A model generated the notes under the pieces. It was not told where the DNA came from. It searched no databases and saw only the letters and a program-made list of their open reading frames with translations. Of a stretch of 64,000 bases of DNA, positions 7,871 through 16,326 are shown piece by piece. Both the position numbers and the translations under genes were made by a program. Position 1 is the stretch's first letter, and each line of letters opens with the position of its first letter. The stretch lies in assembly GCA_963699085.1 (NCBI GenBank), contig CAVOTH010000004.1, positions 1,922,001 through 1,986,000 of the forward strand, read 5' to 3'. This DNA comes from Bog-756 sp963699085 (GTDB taxonomy: Bacteria; Actinomycetota; Acidimicrobiia; Acidimicrobiales; RAAP-2).

Positions 7871-8625
7871 CCGACCTGGACGGCCGGGTGGCGCTGGTGA
7901 CCGGAAGCTCGCGTGGGATCGGCGCCGCCATCGTCAGACTCTTTGCCGAGCGGGGGGCCGCCGTTATCGTCCATGGTCGCGACGCCGACGCGGTGGGGAC
8001 CGTGGTGGCGGACATCGATAACTCCGGCGGTCATGCCCGGCCAGCGATCGCCGACCTCACCCGTTACGACCAGATCGAGTCCATGCGGGACTCGATCGAG
8101 CAAGGACTGGGTCCGATAGACATCCTGGTGGCCAACGCCGGCGGAAGCAACGTCCGGCCCGGGCCGCTCGAAGACATCGCCGAAGCCGACTGGCGAGAGT
8201 CGGTCGACGCCAACCTCACCGCCACCTTCTTGACCATCAAGGCATTCCTGCCCGGAATGAGACAACGCCACCAGGGCACCATCATCACCATGTCCTCGGC
8301 CGCCGCCCGTCGTCCAACCCCCCAGTCCCCCCTGGGCTACGCCGCCGCCAAGGCGGGCATCGAAGTGCTCACCAAGGAGCTGGCGGCCCAAGCGGGCCCC
8401 GATGGCGTGCGTGTCAACTGCCTCGCCCCAGAGACGATCCTGACCGAGCGGAATCAACAGCAGATACCCGAAGCGATCCAGGAACAGCTACGCCACGCCC
8501 ATCCGATCCAGCGCCTTGGTACTCCCGATGACGTTGCCCATGCCGCCTTGTTCCTCGCCTCAGATCATTCCTCTTGGGTAAGCGGCATCACCCTGGACGT
8601 CGCGGGAGGCTCCGTCCTCGTCTGA
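7867..8625 (+). CDS. SDR family oxidoreductase
   Basis: This is a 252-residue classical SDR with cofactor loop TGSSRGIG (12-19), an acidic D after it, ANAGG, SSA as catalytic Ser region, GYAAAKAG giving the Tyr-x3-Lys pair, and a C-terminal GITLDVAGG. It is probably an NAD(P)-dependent 3-oxoacyl reductase-like or alcohol dehydrogenase. A strong ribosome site (GGGAGGGACG) precedes ATG 7867. It is divergent from the MarR gene and may share its control. The downstream flank on the opposite strand is an aldo/keto reductase relic. Confidence 0.9.
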   Translation: MTDLDGRVALVTGSSRGIGAAIVRLFAERGAAVIVHGRDADAVGTVVADIDNSGGHARPAIADLTRYDQIESMRDSIEQGLGPIDILVANAGGSNVRPGPLEDIAEADWRESVDANLTATFLTIKAFLPGMRQRHQGTIITMSSAAARRPTPQSPLGYAAAKAGIEVLTKELAAQAGPDGVRVNCLAPETILTERNQQQIPEAIQEQLRHAHPIQRLGTPDDVAHAALFLASDHSSWVSGITLDVAGGSVLV

Positions 8626-8896
8626 GCGACAGGCCCGCACGGCCTCGTTCAGCTCAAGCTGGACGACACTGCTAGCTCCGATGAGTACGGAAGTGACCCG
8701 CGGATCACGCAACGCCCAGGCAATGGCCATCTGGGCCAGGGACTGCCCGCGCCCGATGGCGATGTTTTCAGAGCCCGAATACGCGCCAGGTTCTCGTCGT
8801 TGAGCATCTCAGGGCCGGCAGGAGGATGCCGCTACGCCCACAACGGCGGCAGGCCATGGAGCCGTAGCGATCTTCGGCGGGAACGTAGCTGGTCAC
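8626..8896 (-). pseudogene. Aldo/keto reductase relic (YghZ-like) with large internal deletion
   Basis: From GTG 8896 the minus strand encodes YVPAEDRYGSM then RRCGRSGILLPA, the characteristic N-terminus of YghZ-type aldo/keto reductases (L-glyceraldehyde 3-phosphate reductase group). It then jumps, in shifted frames, to the far C-terminus of the same family: EMLNDENLARIRAL, IAIGRGQSLAQMAIAW, DPRVTSVLIGASS and QLELNEAV. Roughly 250 central residues, including the catalytic Tyr/Lys/His, are missing. The GTG start overlaps the intended stop of the upstream dehydrogenase (GTGA), so it was once the second gene of a coupled pair. Not functional. Confidence 0.75.
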
Positions 8897-9776
8897 GGCT
8901 TGTCCCCTTCCTCGAGCGCGCTGGGACGACCGTGAGGTCACGGTCGCCCAGCCCCAGATCCACAACCTCCTGCCACTCGTCGGCCAGACAGGCCAGCGCC
9001 CGGAACCGGTCATCGGATGCCGCATCCAGAGCGAGACGTACGTCCTTGAGTGCCAGTGACAGTGCGAACTGGGCAGAAAACTCGCCCTGGACGATTCGCT
9101 GCAGCTTGGCGGCCTGCCATGGGGAGACGAGCGGTCCGCCGCTCAGCGCGTTCACGACGGCCTCGGTGTCCAGCCCTAGCTGATGGGCCAGGGCCATCGA
9201 CGTGCTGACCGCCTCCGCCGCCAACGCGAGCCACGAATTGGCGACGAGCTTCAACCTGGATCCGGTCCCGACCGGCCCCACCCATATCGTGCGCTGGCCC
9301 AGCGCTTCGAACAGAGGCTTCAGGCGCGGACTGGCCGCTTCCGGTCCTGACGCGAAGATCGTCAGCTGACCCGATTCGGCGGGGCCCTTGCTGCCCGAGA
9401 CCGGTGCGTCGACCAGGATCACGTCGGGGCGTTCGTCCCGCGCCAACGCGGCCACGCGCTCGATCCCGGCGACACCGATCGTGCTCATCTGAGCCCAGAT
9501 GGCGCCTGCAGGTAGTGCGGCGAGCATGCCCTGCTCCTTGGCGATCGAGAGGACGACATCCGCATCCGTCACCATCGTGACGACAATTGCGGCGCCGCTG
9601 ACGGCGTCGGCAGGCGTGTCGGCTACTTCGGCGCCCAGATCGGCGAGATCTCGGGTAGCACCCGGGTCACGGTTCCATGCGATCGTCGGGATTCCGGCAC
9701 GCAAGGCATTGGCGGCCATGGCATGTCCCATCGTGCCGATACCGAGAAACGCCACCGGCTCGGGTGCTGAAACCAT
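8893..9776 (-). CDS. NAD(P)-dependent 3-hydroxyisobutyrate dehydrogenase-like protein (3' frameshift)
   Basis: This beta-hydroxyacid dehydrogenase has Rossmann loop GIGTMG (12-17), substrate loop DAPVSGSK (S127), catalytic Lys at K176 (GSRLKLVAN) and a D245 (LKDVRLAL) in the C-terminal helical domain. It would oxidise or reduce a 3-hydroxyacid with NAD(P). The ATG at 9776 has AAAGGGG upstream. The uninterrupted frame runs to 8832 with an odd Arg-rich tail. A frame change near 8920 gives a normal end (ALEEGDKP then TGA at 8893-8895) that overlaps the GTG of the aldo/keto reductase relic, so a one-base break near 8918-8925 is likely. Confidence 0.85.
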
Positions 9777-9849
9777 CGTTATCCCCTTTCGACGTAGCGC
9801 GGTTCAGCCACGACATGCTCCCTGTCGGCCTCTGGACCGAGGATGGCTG

Positions 9850-10782
9850 TCACGGAATCAGGACGATCTTTCCCCTGGTATGGCGGTGCTCCAACTCCTC
9901 GAATGCATCGGCCACCCGATCCAGTGGGTAGGTCCCGGCGATGGGGATATCGATTGCTCCTGATGCCACGAGACCCGCCATCTCACTGAGGACCTCCGGA
10001 GTTGACGCGGTGACACTCCCGTCGGACTTGACGCCGAGTTCCTCGGCCTTTTCATACGAAGCGATGGTCTCGATGCGGTCACGAGGAATCCCGAGATCGA
10101 CAGCGAGCTGCACATACTCCGGCCCGAAGAGATCGATGAAGGCATCGATCGGGCCTGGGGCCGCCGCCTTCACACGTTCGGCGAGACCGTCGCCGTAGGT
10201 GACGAGCTCGACGCCATGCGATCGGAGCCATTCGGCGTTCGAAGGCGACGCGATACCGAGGATCGTGGCGCGCCGGAGGGCCAAGAGTTGCACCACGACG
10301 GTTCCGACCCCGCCTGCCGCCGCCGAGACCGCCACGATCTCTCCCGGACCGGGGTCCACGGCGCGCACGGCCGCATAGGCCGTACAACCGACGACGTAGA
10401 GGGACCCGGCGACCTCCCAACTGAGCTCTGGGGGCTTGTGGATCAGCTGGGACACCGGAACGGACACGTGAGTGGCGTGGCTCGATCGATTCCACGAGAA
10501 ACCCAACACGTTGTCGTCGACGGCGAACTCGTCGACTCCGTCGCCGACGGCGACGACCAGGCCGGCCAGATCGCTCCCTTCCCCCGAAGGAAACGTGGCG
10601 GGAAATCGGTCAGCCAGTGCGCCTGACCGGATGGCGGTCTCGCCCGGGTTGATGCCCGCCGCCTTGACCGCCACCACCACCTCGCCTTCGGCCGGTGTGG
10701 GCATCGGCACCTCTGTCACATAGAGCACATCCCGGCCGCCGTAATGGTCGAAGCGAACTGCTCGTGCACGGGGTCCCGTCAT
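9850..10782 (-). CDS. Zinc-independent MDR: NADPH:quinone reductase-like
   Basis: This 310-residue medium-chain reductase has a GroES-like N-domain (AGINPGETAIRSG, then PSGEGSDLAGLVVAVG) and a Rossmann domain with AAAGGVGTVVVQLL. The zinc-ligand cysteines of alcohol dehydrogenases are absent, which points to the quinone oxidoreductase/zeta-crystallin group using NADPH. The C-terminus HTRGKIVLIP is typical. ATG 10782 is chosen because GAGGAGG lies 6 bases upstream; a longer in-frame start at 10881 has no such site. It lies downstream of no obvious partner, 74 bases before the dehydrogenase at 9776 on the same strand. Confidence 0.87.
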   Translation of the reverse strand: MTGPRARAVRFDHYGGRDVLYVTEVPMPTPAEGEVVVAVKAAGINPGETAIRSGALADRFPATFPSGEGSDLAGLVVAVGDGVDEFAVDDNVLGFSWNRSSHATHVSVPVSQLIHKPPELSWEVAGSLYVVGCTAYAAVRAVDPGPGEIVAVSAAAGGVGTVVVQLLALRRATILGIASPSNAEWLRSHGVELVTYGDGLAERVKAAAPGPIDAFIDLFGPEYVQLAVDLGIPRDRIETIASYEKAEELGVKSDGSVTASTPEVLSEMAGLVASGAIDIPIAGTYPLDRVADAFEELEHRHTRGKIVLIP

Positions 10783-10992
10783 GTCATCCTCCTCGCCGAA
10801 CGCGACGTGGATCCGCAGACTCGAGTCACGTCTCACGGACTCACCGGTCAGTGGGCTTCGATCGCGATGTCGCTCCTGCAAAGGCTAACGGGCACAGACG
10901 AGATTGGTTCAGGCCATGGTGAGCCCTTTGTGAAGGCGATCACCAGCCGCAGCCGATAATTGCCCTGAAGGTCAGCACGGTCAAGTGCCCAG

Positions 10993-11409
10993 CTACCGGC
11001 CGAGGGCCGTCAGGAGATCCTGGACGTGTTCCTGTGTCTGCTCGAGCAGCGGACGCAGTGCCTCACCCACATCGACCAGCCCCAACTCGGTGGCCTGGCC
11101 GAATCGCTCCCGGTACCGCTCAAGCTGCCGTTGCTCGAGATCGAGGTCGGCTTCAAGCGCACTTCGGGAGTCCGAAGTCACTGGGATGTCGGGGACGACC
11201 GTGGTGGGCTCGCCTCCAAGGAAGGACACCTGGGTAGCGAGTACCTGGGCGTGGTTCAGCTCCTCGAAGAGGTGCTTCTTCAGTTCTTCGATCGTGCTGA
11301 CGAATTCAGGTCCAGTGACCGTCGAGATGTGCAGGTTGTACTGAATGATCGACTGGTATTCGGAACTCAGATCCTCATTCAGGAGATCGGTGAAGGCTCC
11401 TTCGTCCAT
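10993..11409 (-). CDS. Ferritin-like/bacterioferritin-type protein
   Basis: This is a 138-residue four-helix bundle. Candidate di-iron ligands follow ferritin spacing: E17 (SSEYQSIIQY), E50 and H53 (EELNHA), E92, E123/E127 and H128 (QEHVQDLL). It may store iron or act as a ferroxidase; the haem-binding Met of bacterioferritin cannot be assigned. The length is about 20 residues short of classical bacterioferritin. ATG 11409 has AAAGGAAA about 6 bases upstream. A short Pup-like open frame overlaps its start (see findings). Confidence 0.8.
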   Translation of the reverse strand: MDEGAFTDLLNEDLSSEYQSIIQYNLHISTVTGPEFVSTIEELKKHLFEELNHAQVLATQVSFLGGEPTTVVPDIPVTSDSRSALEADLDLEQRQLERYRERFGQATELGLVDVGEALRPLLEQTQEHVQDLLTALGR

Positions 11410-11761
11410 GGCGGGTTTCCTTTCGCTGTCTGATTGGTGAGGATTTGTTCGAGAATGGCGTCAACGTCACCTTTCGATCGAACCCGCGATCCATCGGCAT
11501 CAGTCGCCCCCGATCGACGAACCTGCGAGGAACTGCGTGTGTCCTGTTTGTTCCCAGTACCTTGGCGGCCCAAACGTCGGCCGAGGTATCCGGGAGTTCC
11601 GTTCGTTACTCACGAATAACTGTGTCCTCGGAACAAGCAGCCCGCCCGGCGTCGAGCGGCTCGAGCCCGCTCAGTCATTCCCGGTGGTCTTGAACTCCGT
11701 GACGTGTACCTCCCCCGGTACACGGCAGTGGCCGTCGAAGGTGCAGTCCTACGACGGCGGA
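11410..11761. other. 352-base gap without a confident gene
   Basis: The only item of note is a minus-strand TTG-started 64-residue frame (11573-11379) that overlaps the ferritin-like start and carries a DVDAIL motif. No tRNA, terminator or clear promoter was recognised. The 11640-11760 part has no coding character on either strand. Confidence 0.4.
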
Positions 11762-12949
11762 TCAGGCCACAATCCCGGCGGCCCGCAGCTCCGCCACCCG
11801 GTCGGACATTCCCAATTCAGCGAGGATCTCGTCAGTGTGCTGGCCGAGGCCCGGCGATCCGTCCGTGAGGGTGGCGGGGGTTCCGGCGAAGCGGGTCGGG
11901 TGGCGGGGCATGCGGACCGCGCCGACCACGTGGTGCTCCTGGAGCTCGAAGAGGCCAACGGCCACCGCATGGGGGTCCTCCACCAGCTCCTCGGGGGCCA
12001 GGATCATGGCGAACGGCACCCGCTCCTCGTCCAGGCGGGCCGTCGCCTCGACGCGCCCCATGGTGGCCGCGTTCGTGTAGATCCGCTCCATGATGGTGGC
12101 CATCGCCTCCCGATTGACGATGCGCTGGCCGATGGTGGCGACGGCCGGGTCGTCGTACCCGTCGACCATGAGCGCCCTGCACATGCCGGCGAAGTCGTGG
12201 TCGGAGGTCGGGGTCACGATCCCCCATCCGTCGGTGAAGCGCATGGGCCGGAAGCCGGAGACGAAGCTTGACGGCTGTGAGCCGTCTGCGGCCAGCAGGA
12301 CCTGATTGGCGGCCGAGTCGGCCCACAGGAAGGAGACCACCGAGTCCATCATCGAGACCTCGAGATGCTGGCCCCCGTGCCCCCGCTCCCGGGCGAACAG
12401 AGCGGCCGTGATGGCTTGGGCGGCGTACAGGGCGGTCACCTTGTCGGCCGCTGTCTGGTGGACGAAGTCGGGTTCTCCGGTGTCCGGGTCGGCCTGGCTG
12501 GTGGCGAAGCCGCCGTAGGCCTGCATGACCGTGTCGTAGGCCGAGCGGTCACGGTAGGGACCCTCGGATCCAAAGCCGGTGAGGGAGGCGTAGATGACAT
12601 CGGGATTGACGGTGCGGAGGTCGTCGTACCCGAGACCCAACCGCTCGAGCACCCCAGGTCGGAAGTTCTCGATGACGATGTCGGACCGGGCGGCCAGCTC
12701 CCGCACGATGGCCACCCCGTCGGGCTGTTGGAAGTCGACGGCGATCCCCCGTTTGCCCCGGTTGCACACCAGGTAGAGCGAGCTCATCCCGTTGACGGCC
12801 ACCCCCACCCAACGGGCGATGTCCCCGATTCCGGGACGCTCGACCTTGATGACCTCGGCCCCTTGATCTGCCAGCAGGGCCGCTGCGTACGGTCCGGTCA
12901 GGGCAATCGAGAGGTCGAGGACAGTTACGCCGTCCATTGGTCCGGTCAC
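11762..12949 (-). CDS. CaiB/BaiF family CoA transferase
   Basis: This is a 395-residue class III CoA transferase that swaps CoA between carboxylic acids, forming an interlocked dimer. Visible landmarks are VLDLS near the start, GADVIK-like GAEVIKVE, NKRGKRG-like CNRGKRGIAVDF, TGFG...GPY and RSAYDTVMQAYGG, where the Asp (about residue 139) is the acyl-anhydride nucleophile. The GTG at 12949 overlaps the stop of the upstream epimerase (GTGA) and has AAGGA upstream, so it is preferred over ATG 12937. The longer open frame to 13546 is a shadow of the epimerase gene. Confidence 0.9.
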   Translation of the reverse strand: MTGPMDGVTVLDLSIALTGPYAAALLADQGAEVIKVERPGIGDIARWVGVAVNGMSSLYLVCNRGKRGIAVDFQQPDGVAIVRELAARSDIVIENFRPGVLERLGLGYDDLRTVNPDVIYASLTGFGSEGPYRDRSAYDTVMQAYGGFATSQADPDTGEPDFVHQTAADKVTALYAAQAITAALFARERGHGGQHLEVSMMDSVVSFLWADSAANQVLLAADGSQPSSFVSGFRPMRFTDGWGIVTPTSDHDFAGMCRALMVDGYDDPAVATIGQRIVNREAMATIMERIYTNAATMGRVEATARLDEERVPFAMILAPEELVEDPHAVAVGLFELQEHHVVGAVRMPRHPTRFAGTPATLTDGSPGLGQHTDEILAELGMSDRVAELRAAGIVA

Positions 12950-14058
12950 GGTACGAAGTCCTTCTGCGTGCGGGCCCGACCCTCCGGCCCGCTGTAGGCC
13001 AGCCCCCATCCGGGGGCCACGGCGAACTCGACGTCCGGGAGCGAGTTCCGCAGGGCCTGCCAGCTGTCGATGAGACGGTCCTCGCCGGCGTAGTCGAAGG
13101 GATCGGTGAGGACCATCTCCTCCTGCCCACCCGGCTGGGGCCGGTGGCCGGCCAGCCACCGGGCTGTCTCGGGCACGGCCTCCCGGGCCGGCACCATATC
13201 GCGGTAGCCGAGAATGTCGCGCAGCGGACCGAGGTCGAGAACCCGGTGAGTCGGCGACGGTTGGGAAAGGAGCGGACGGGCCGGTGTGGCCAGGTCCCAT
13301 GGAATCGAGATCAGCTCCAGCTCGGCACCGAGGGCGGCTGCGCACAACTCGATCCACTGTCGCAGCGAAAGCACCTCCTCGTCCCCACAGTTGAAAATCC
13401 GCCCGGCGGCCGCCTCGGGACGGTCGACCCCCAACAGGACGGCGTGGGCCAAGTTGCGGGTGTAGCCGTGGTGGTGGAGGGTCAGGCCGTCGTCGGGGAT
13501 CACCATCCGACGCCGACCATCGAGGATCCGCCGCACCACCAACCATTCACGCGGTACCAGTTGGTAGGGCCCATAGGCGTAGGGATAGCGGAAGACGGTC
13601 CCGTCGGGGTGGGCCTCGAGGACGGCCTCCTCGGAACGGGCCACCCGGAAGCCCTTCTCGTCTTCGTATGGCTCGGCGACCCTCGGGGCCTCCGCATAGA
13701 CCGGGACGGGTAGGCCCGGAGGCTCGAAGAGCCAGGGGTGCATCCACCCGCGGACCGCCGGCACGCCCCCGATGGCCACGAACCGCCCGGTACGACCCTG
13801 GAGCAGGCCGGCAAGACGGCGGACCCGTCCGTACATGGCCAAGGTGAGGTCGAAGGTGCGGTCGGCCAGGATCTCCCGCACCGAGTCCTCGTCATAAGGA
13901 TCGGCGTGGAGATGCTCCACCTGCGGCGGCGTCTCGGAAGGCTCGTGGAGGCCTCGATGGAGGATGGTGACCTGCCAGCCCCGCTCGATCAGACCTTCGA
14001 CGACCCAGATCCCGGTGGGGCCGGTGCCACCGACCACCAATGCGGTACCGGCGCTCAT
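12946..14058 (-). CDS. NAD-dependent epimerase/dehydratase family protein
   Basis: This 370-residue extended-SDR-like protein has N-terminal loop VVGGTGPTGIWVVEGL, then a Rossmann core, ARSEEAVLEA, FRYPYAYGPYQL (a Tyr-containing active-site-like segment without the strict YxxxK) and NCGDEEVLSLRQW. It likely binds NAD(P), but the reaction is unknown. It is translationally coupled to the CoA transferase by a 4-base overlap, so the pair probably acts on one CoA-linked substrate. ATG 14058 is chosen as the first Met before the Rossmann strand; only a weak AAGGG lies upstream. Earlier in-frame sequence is an RCC1-like relic. Confidence 0.8.
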   Translation of the reverse strand: MSAGTALVVGGTGPTGIWVVEGLIERGWQVTILHRGLHEPSETPPQVEHLHADPYDEDSVREILADRTFDLTLAMYGRVRRLAGLLQGRTGRFVAIGGVPAVRGWMHPWLFEPPGLPVPVYAEAPRVAEPYEDEKGFRVARSEEAVLEAHPDGTVFRYPYAYGPYQLVPREWLVVRRILDGRRRMVIPDDGLTLHHHGYTRNLAHAVLLGVDRPEAAAGRIFNCGDEEVLSLRQWIELCAAALGAELELISIPWDLATPARPLLSQPSPTHRVLDLGPLRDILGYRDMVPAREAVPETARWLAGHRPQPGGQEEMVLTDPFDYAGEDRLIDSWQALRNSLPDVEFAVAPGWGLAYSGPEGRARTQKDFVP

Positions 14059-14480
14059 GACCGGTCCCGGGCCCTTGTGGTCGCCATGGTCGAAGCGTAG
14101 GCCACCGGATGCCGGCGAACACTGGACACCGGGAACTCGCTGTTGCCCATCCAAGGAGCCCTCTTCGTTGTCCCCCCAGCAGTCCACCCCACCGGTCGAC
14201 AGCACCGCAGAGTAATTGTCGTAGTTGACGGCAACGGGACTATCGGTGGGCCAGATGGATACAGCGGCTACGACTCGCCCCAGGTGGTCATCTCCCCGTA
14301 GACAACGCCTGACGATCGAACTGACCATTAGTGGCTGCACTTCGATTGAGCAACGTCCACTTCACCATCATGCGAATCATCGCGACGGTTCCAACTGCGG
14401 CATGGGGGTGATTCCGGTCTGCGGGGCGCCGTCGAACACGGCGAGTTCCTCGATCTCCACCTCGGCCAGAAGCGCCCTGA
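14059..14480. other. 422-base gap with an RCC1-repeat relic
   Basis: On the minus strand at about 14145-14223 the frame reads NYDNYSAVLSTGGVDCWGDN, a good match to one RCC1-type repeat of secreted actinobacterial proteins (YxAVLSTGGVDCWGDN). It has no start, signal peptide or further repeats, so it is a fragment left from a lost gene. The rest of the gap shows nothing recognisable. Confidence 0.5.
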
Positions 14481-15290
14481 CTACAGGACCTTGGCCAGGA
14501 ACGAGCGGGTGCGCTCGTGCTGCGGGTTGGTGAGGACCTCGGTCGGGTCGCCCTGCTCGACCACCACGCCTCCGTCCATGAACACGACGGTATCGCCGAC
14601 CTCCCGGGCGAAGCCCATCTCGTGGGTCACGACGATCATGGTCATGCCGTCCTTGGCCAGGTCCCGCATGACGTCGAGCACGTCGCCCACCAGTTCCGGG
14701 TCGAGGGCCGACGTCGGTTCGTCGAAGAGCATCAGCTTCGGATCCATGGCCAGTGCCCGGGCGATGGCCACCCGCTGCTGCTGGCCACCGGAAAGCTGAT
14801 TCGGGTAGCTGTCGACCTTGTCGGCCAGGCCCACCCGGTCGAGCAGTTCGCGAGCCCGGTCCTTCGACGGTCCCGCCGAATCCCGCTTGACCCACACCGG
14901 GCCCGAGATGACGTTGTCGAGCACGCTCATGTGGGGAAAGAGGTTGAAGCGCTGGAACACCATGCCGATCTCGGCCCGTTTGGCGCATACCTCCCGGTCC
15001 TTCAGCTCATAGAGTTTGCCGCCGCTCTGGCGGTAGCCGACGAGATCCCCGTCGACATCCAGCTCGCCCCCGTCGATCTTCTCCAGGTGGTTGATGCAGC
15101 GGAGGAATGTGCTCTTCCCCGAACCCGACGGCCCGATCAGACAGAGGACCTCACCCCGGCCGACCGTCAGGTCGATGCCCTTCAGGACCTGCAGGCGGCC
15201 GTACGATTTGTGGACCTTGCGGGCCTCGACCATGGGCACATCCCGCTGGCTAGCCACGGGGGGCGCAAGCGGAGGCCCGCCGTCAGTCAT
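14481..15290 (-). CDS. Polar amino-acid ABC transporter, ATP-binding protein (GlnQ/HisP type)
   Basis: This 269-residue ATPase drives uptake of a polar amino acid or related solute. It has Walker A GPSGSGKST, a Q-loop at MVFQRFNLFPH, the signature LSGGQQQR, Walker B LMLFDEPTSALD and the switch His in VVTHEM. ATG 15290 overlaps the permease stop by 8 bases, which indicates coupling. It is the last gene of the minus-strand operon binding protein-permease-ATPase. One permease only is present, so the membrane part should be a homodimer. Confidence 0.95.
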   Translation of the reverse strand: MTDGGPPLAPPVASQRDVPMVEARKVHKSYGRLQVLKGIDLTVGRGEVLCLIGPSGSGKSTFLRCINHLEKIDGGELDVDGDLVGYRQSGGKLYELKDREVCAKRAEIGMVFQRFNLFPHMSVLDNVISGPVWVKRDSAGPSKDRARELLDRVGLADKVDSYPNQLSGGQQQRVAIARALAMDPKLMLFDEPTSALDPELVGDVLDVMRDLAKDGMTMIVVTHEMGFAREVGDTVVFMDGGVVVEQGDPTEVLTNPQHERTRSFLAKVL

Positions 15291-16299
15291 GGGGTGCCAC
15301 CCAAGGGGCTTCGGGGAGTGCGGGCACCGGCTTGGCGCGGGTGTGGCCAAGTGCCCTACGCAGACGCTGGAACGGGGTCGGCGGAAGCTGACGGGACGCG
15401 CCGCGGGCGTAGTAGCGCTCGACGTAGTACTGCCCGACAGTCAGCACGGACGTGAAGAAGAGGTACCAAAGGCTGGCCACGATGAGCAGCGGCACCACCT
15501 GGTACGTGCTGCTGGCGATCTCCTGGGTGGCCTGGAACAGGTCGACGACGGCGATGGTGGACACCAGCGACGTCGTCTTGAGCATCGAGATGGTCTCGTT
15601 GCCGGTCGGAGGGACGATGATGCGCATTGCCTGAGGGAGGACGATCCGGCGCATGGTCTGGAGCTTGCTCAGTCCTATCGACTGAGCTGCCTCGGTCTGG
15701 CCCTCGTCGACCGAGATGATGCCGGCCCGGACGATCTCGGCCATGTACGCGCCCTCGTTGAAGCTGAGGCCCAGGGCACCGGCAACGAACGCGGTGATCA
15801 GCGTGTTCGAGTTGAGGGTGAAGAGCGCGGTGGAGAAGGGGACGCCCAGCGCGATGTGCTGGTACAGATAGGCGATGCCGTCGTACCAGAAGAAGAGCTG
15901 GACGAGGACCGGCGTGCCCCGGAAGAACCAGATGTAGAGCCAGGCCGCCCCGGACAGCAACAGATTGGGTGACAGTCGCATCACCGCCAGGATCACACCG
16001 ATGGTGATGCCGGCCACCATGGCGATGACGGTCAGCTCAAGGGTGACAACCACCCCCCGTAAGATCGGTGCCGCGAACAGGTAGTGACCGACCACGCCCC
16101 ACTGGTAGCGGCCTTCCCGGGTGCCGCCGCGGACCACGTGGGAGAACAGCAGCGTGTTGACGAGCATCGCCAACAGCACCAGGATCACCGCTCCCGTCAC
16201 CCACCGCCAGGGGTGGCGGACGGGTACCACCTCGAGGGTGGACGGGTCGGGGCCCGACTGCTGGTCAGCGACGGGCGGTGGGCCGGGAGCGTCCGTCAT
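15283..16299 (-). CDS. Polar amino-acid ABC transporter permease (HisM/GlnP family)
   Basis: This is a 338-residue membrane protein. A cytoplasmic Pro-rich N-terminus precedes a first helix (about 34-52); then a periplasmic stretch and the core of the His/Glu/Gln permease family follow. The EAA-type coupling loop is clear (GAYMAEIVRAGI...EGQTEAAQSIGLS), as is RIVLPQAMRIIVPP. It carries a soluble C-terminal tail of about 45 residues. It sits 27 bases downstream of the binding-protein gene and overlaps the ATPase gene, so the three form one operon. Confidence 0.94.
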   Translation of the reverse strand: MTDAPGPPPVADQQSGPDPSTLEVVPVRHPWRWVTGAVILVLLAMLVNTLLFSHVVRGGTREGRYQWGVVGHYLFAAPILRGVVVTLELTVIAMVAGITIGVILAVMRLSPNLLLSGAAWLYIWFFRGTPVLVQLFFWYDGIAYLYQHIALGVPFSTALFTLNSNTLITAFVAGALGLSFNEGAYMAEIVRAGIISVDEGQTEAAQSIGLSKLQTMRRIVLPQAMRIIVPPTGNETISMLKTTSLVSTIAVVDLFQATQEIASSTYQVVPLLIVASLWYLFFTSVLTVGQYYVERYYARGASRQLPPTPFQRLRRALGHTRAKPVPALPEAPWVAPHD

Positions 16300-16326
16300 C
16301 GGTCAGCCCGGTGGTCCGAAAGGACC

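Noticed and set aside
12950..13546. N-terminal extension of the CoA transferase
   Set aside because: The added 200 residues are Arg/Pro-rich and antisense in character; they lie inside the epimerase gene in another frame, while the coupled GTG at 12949 has a ribosome site.
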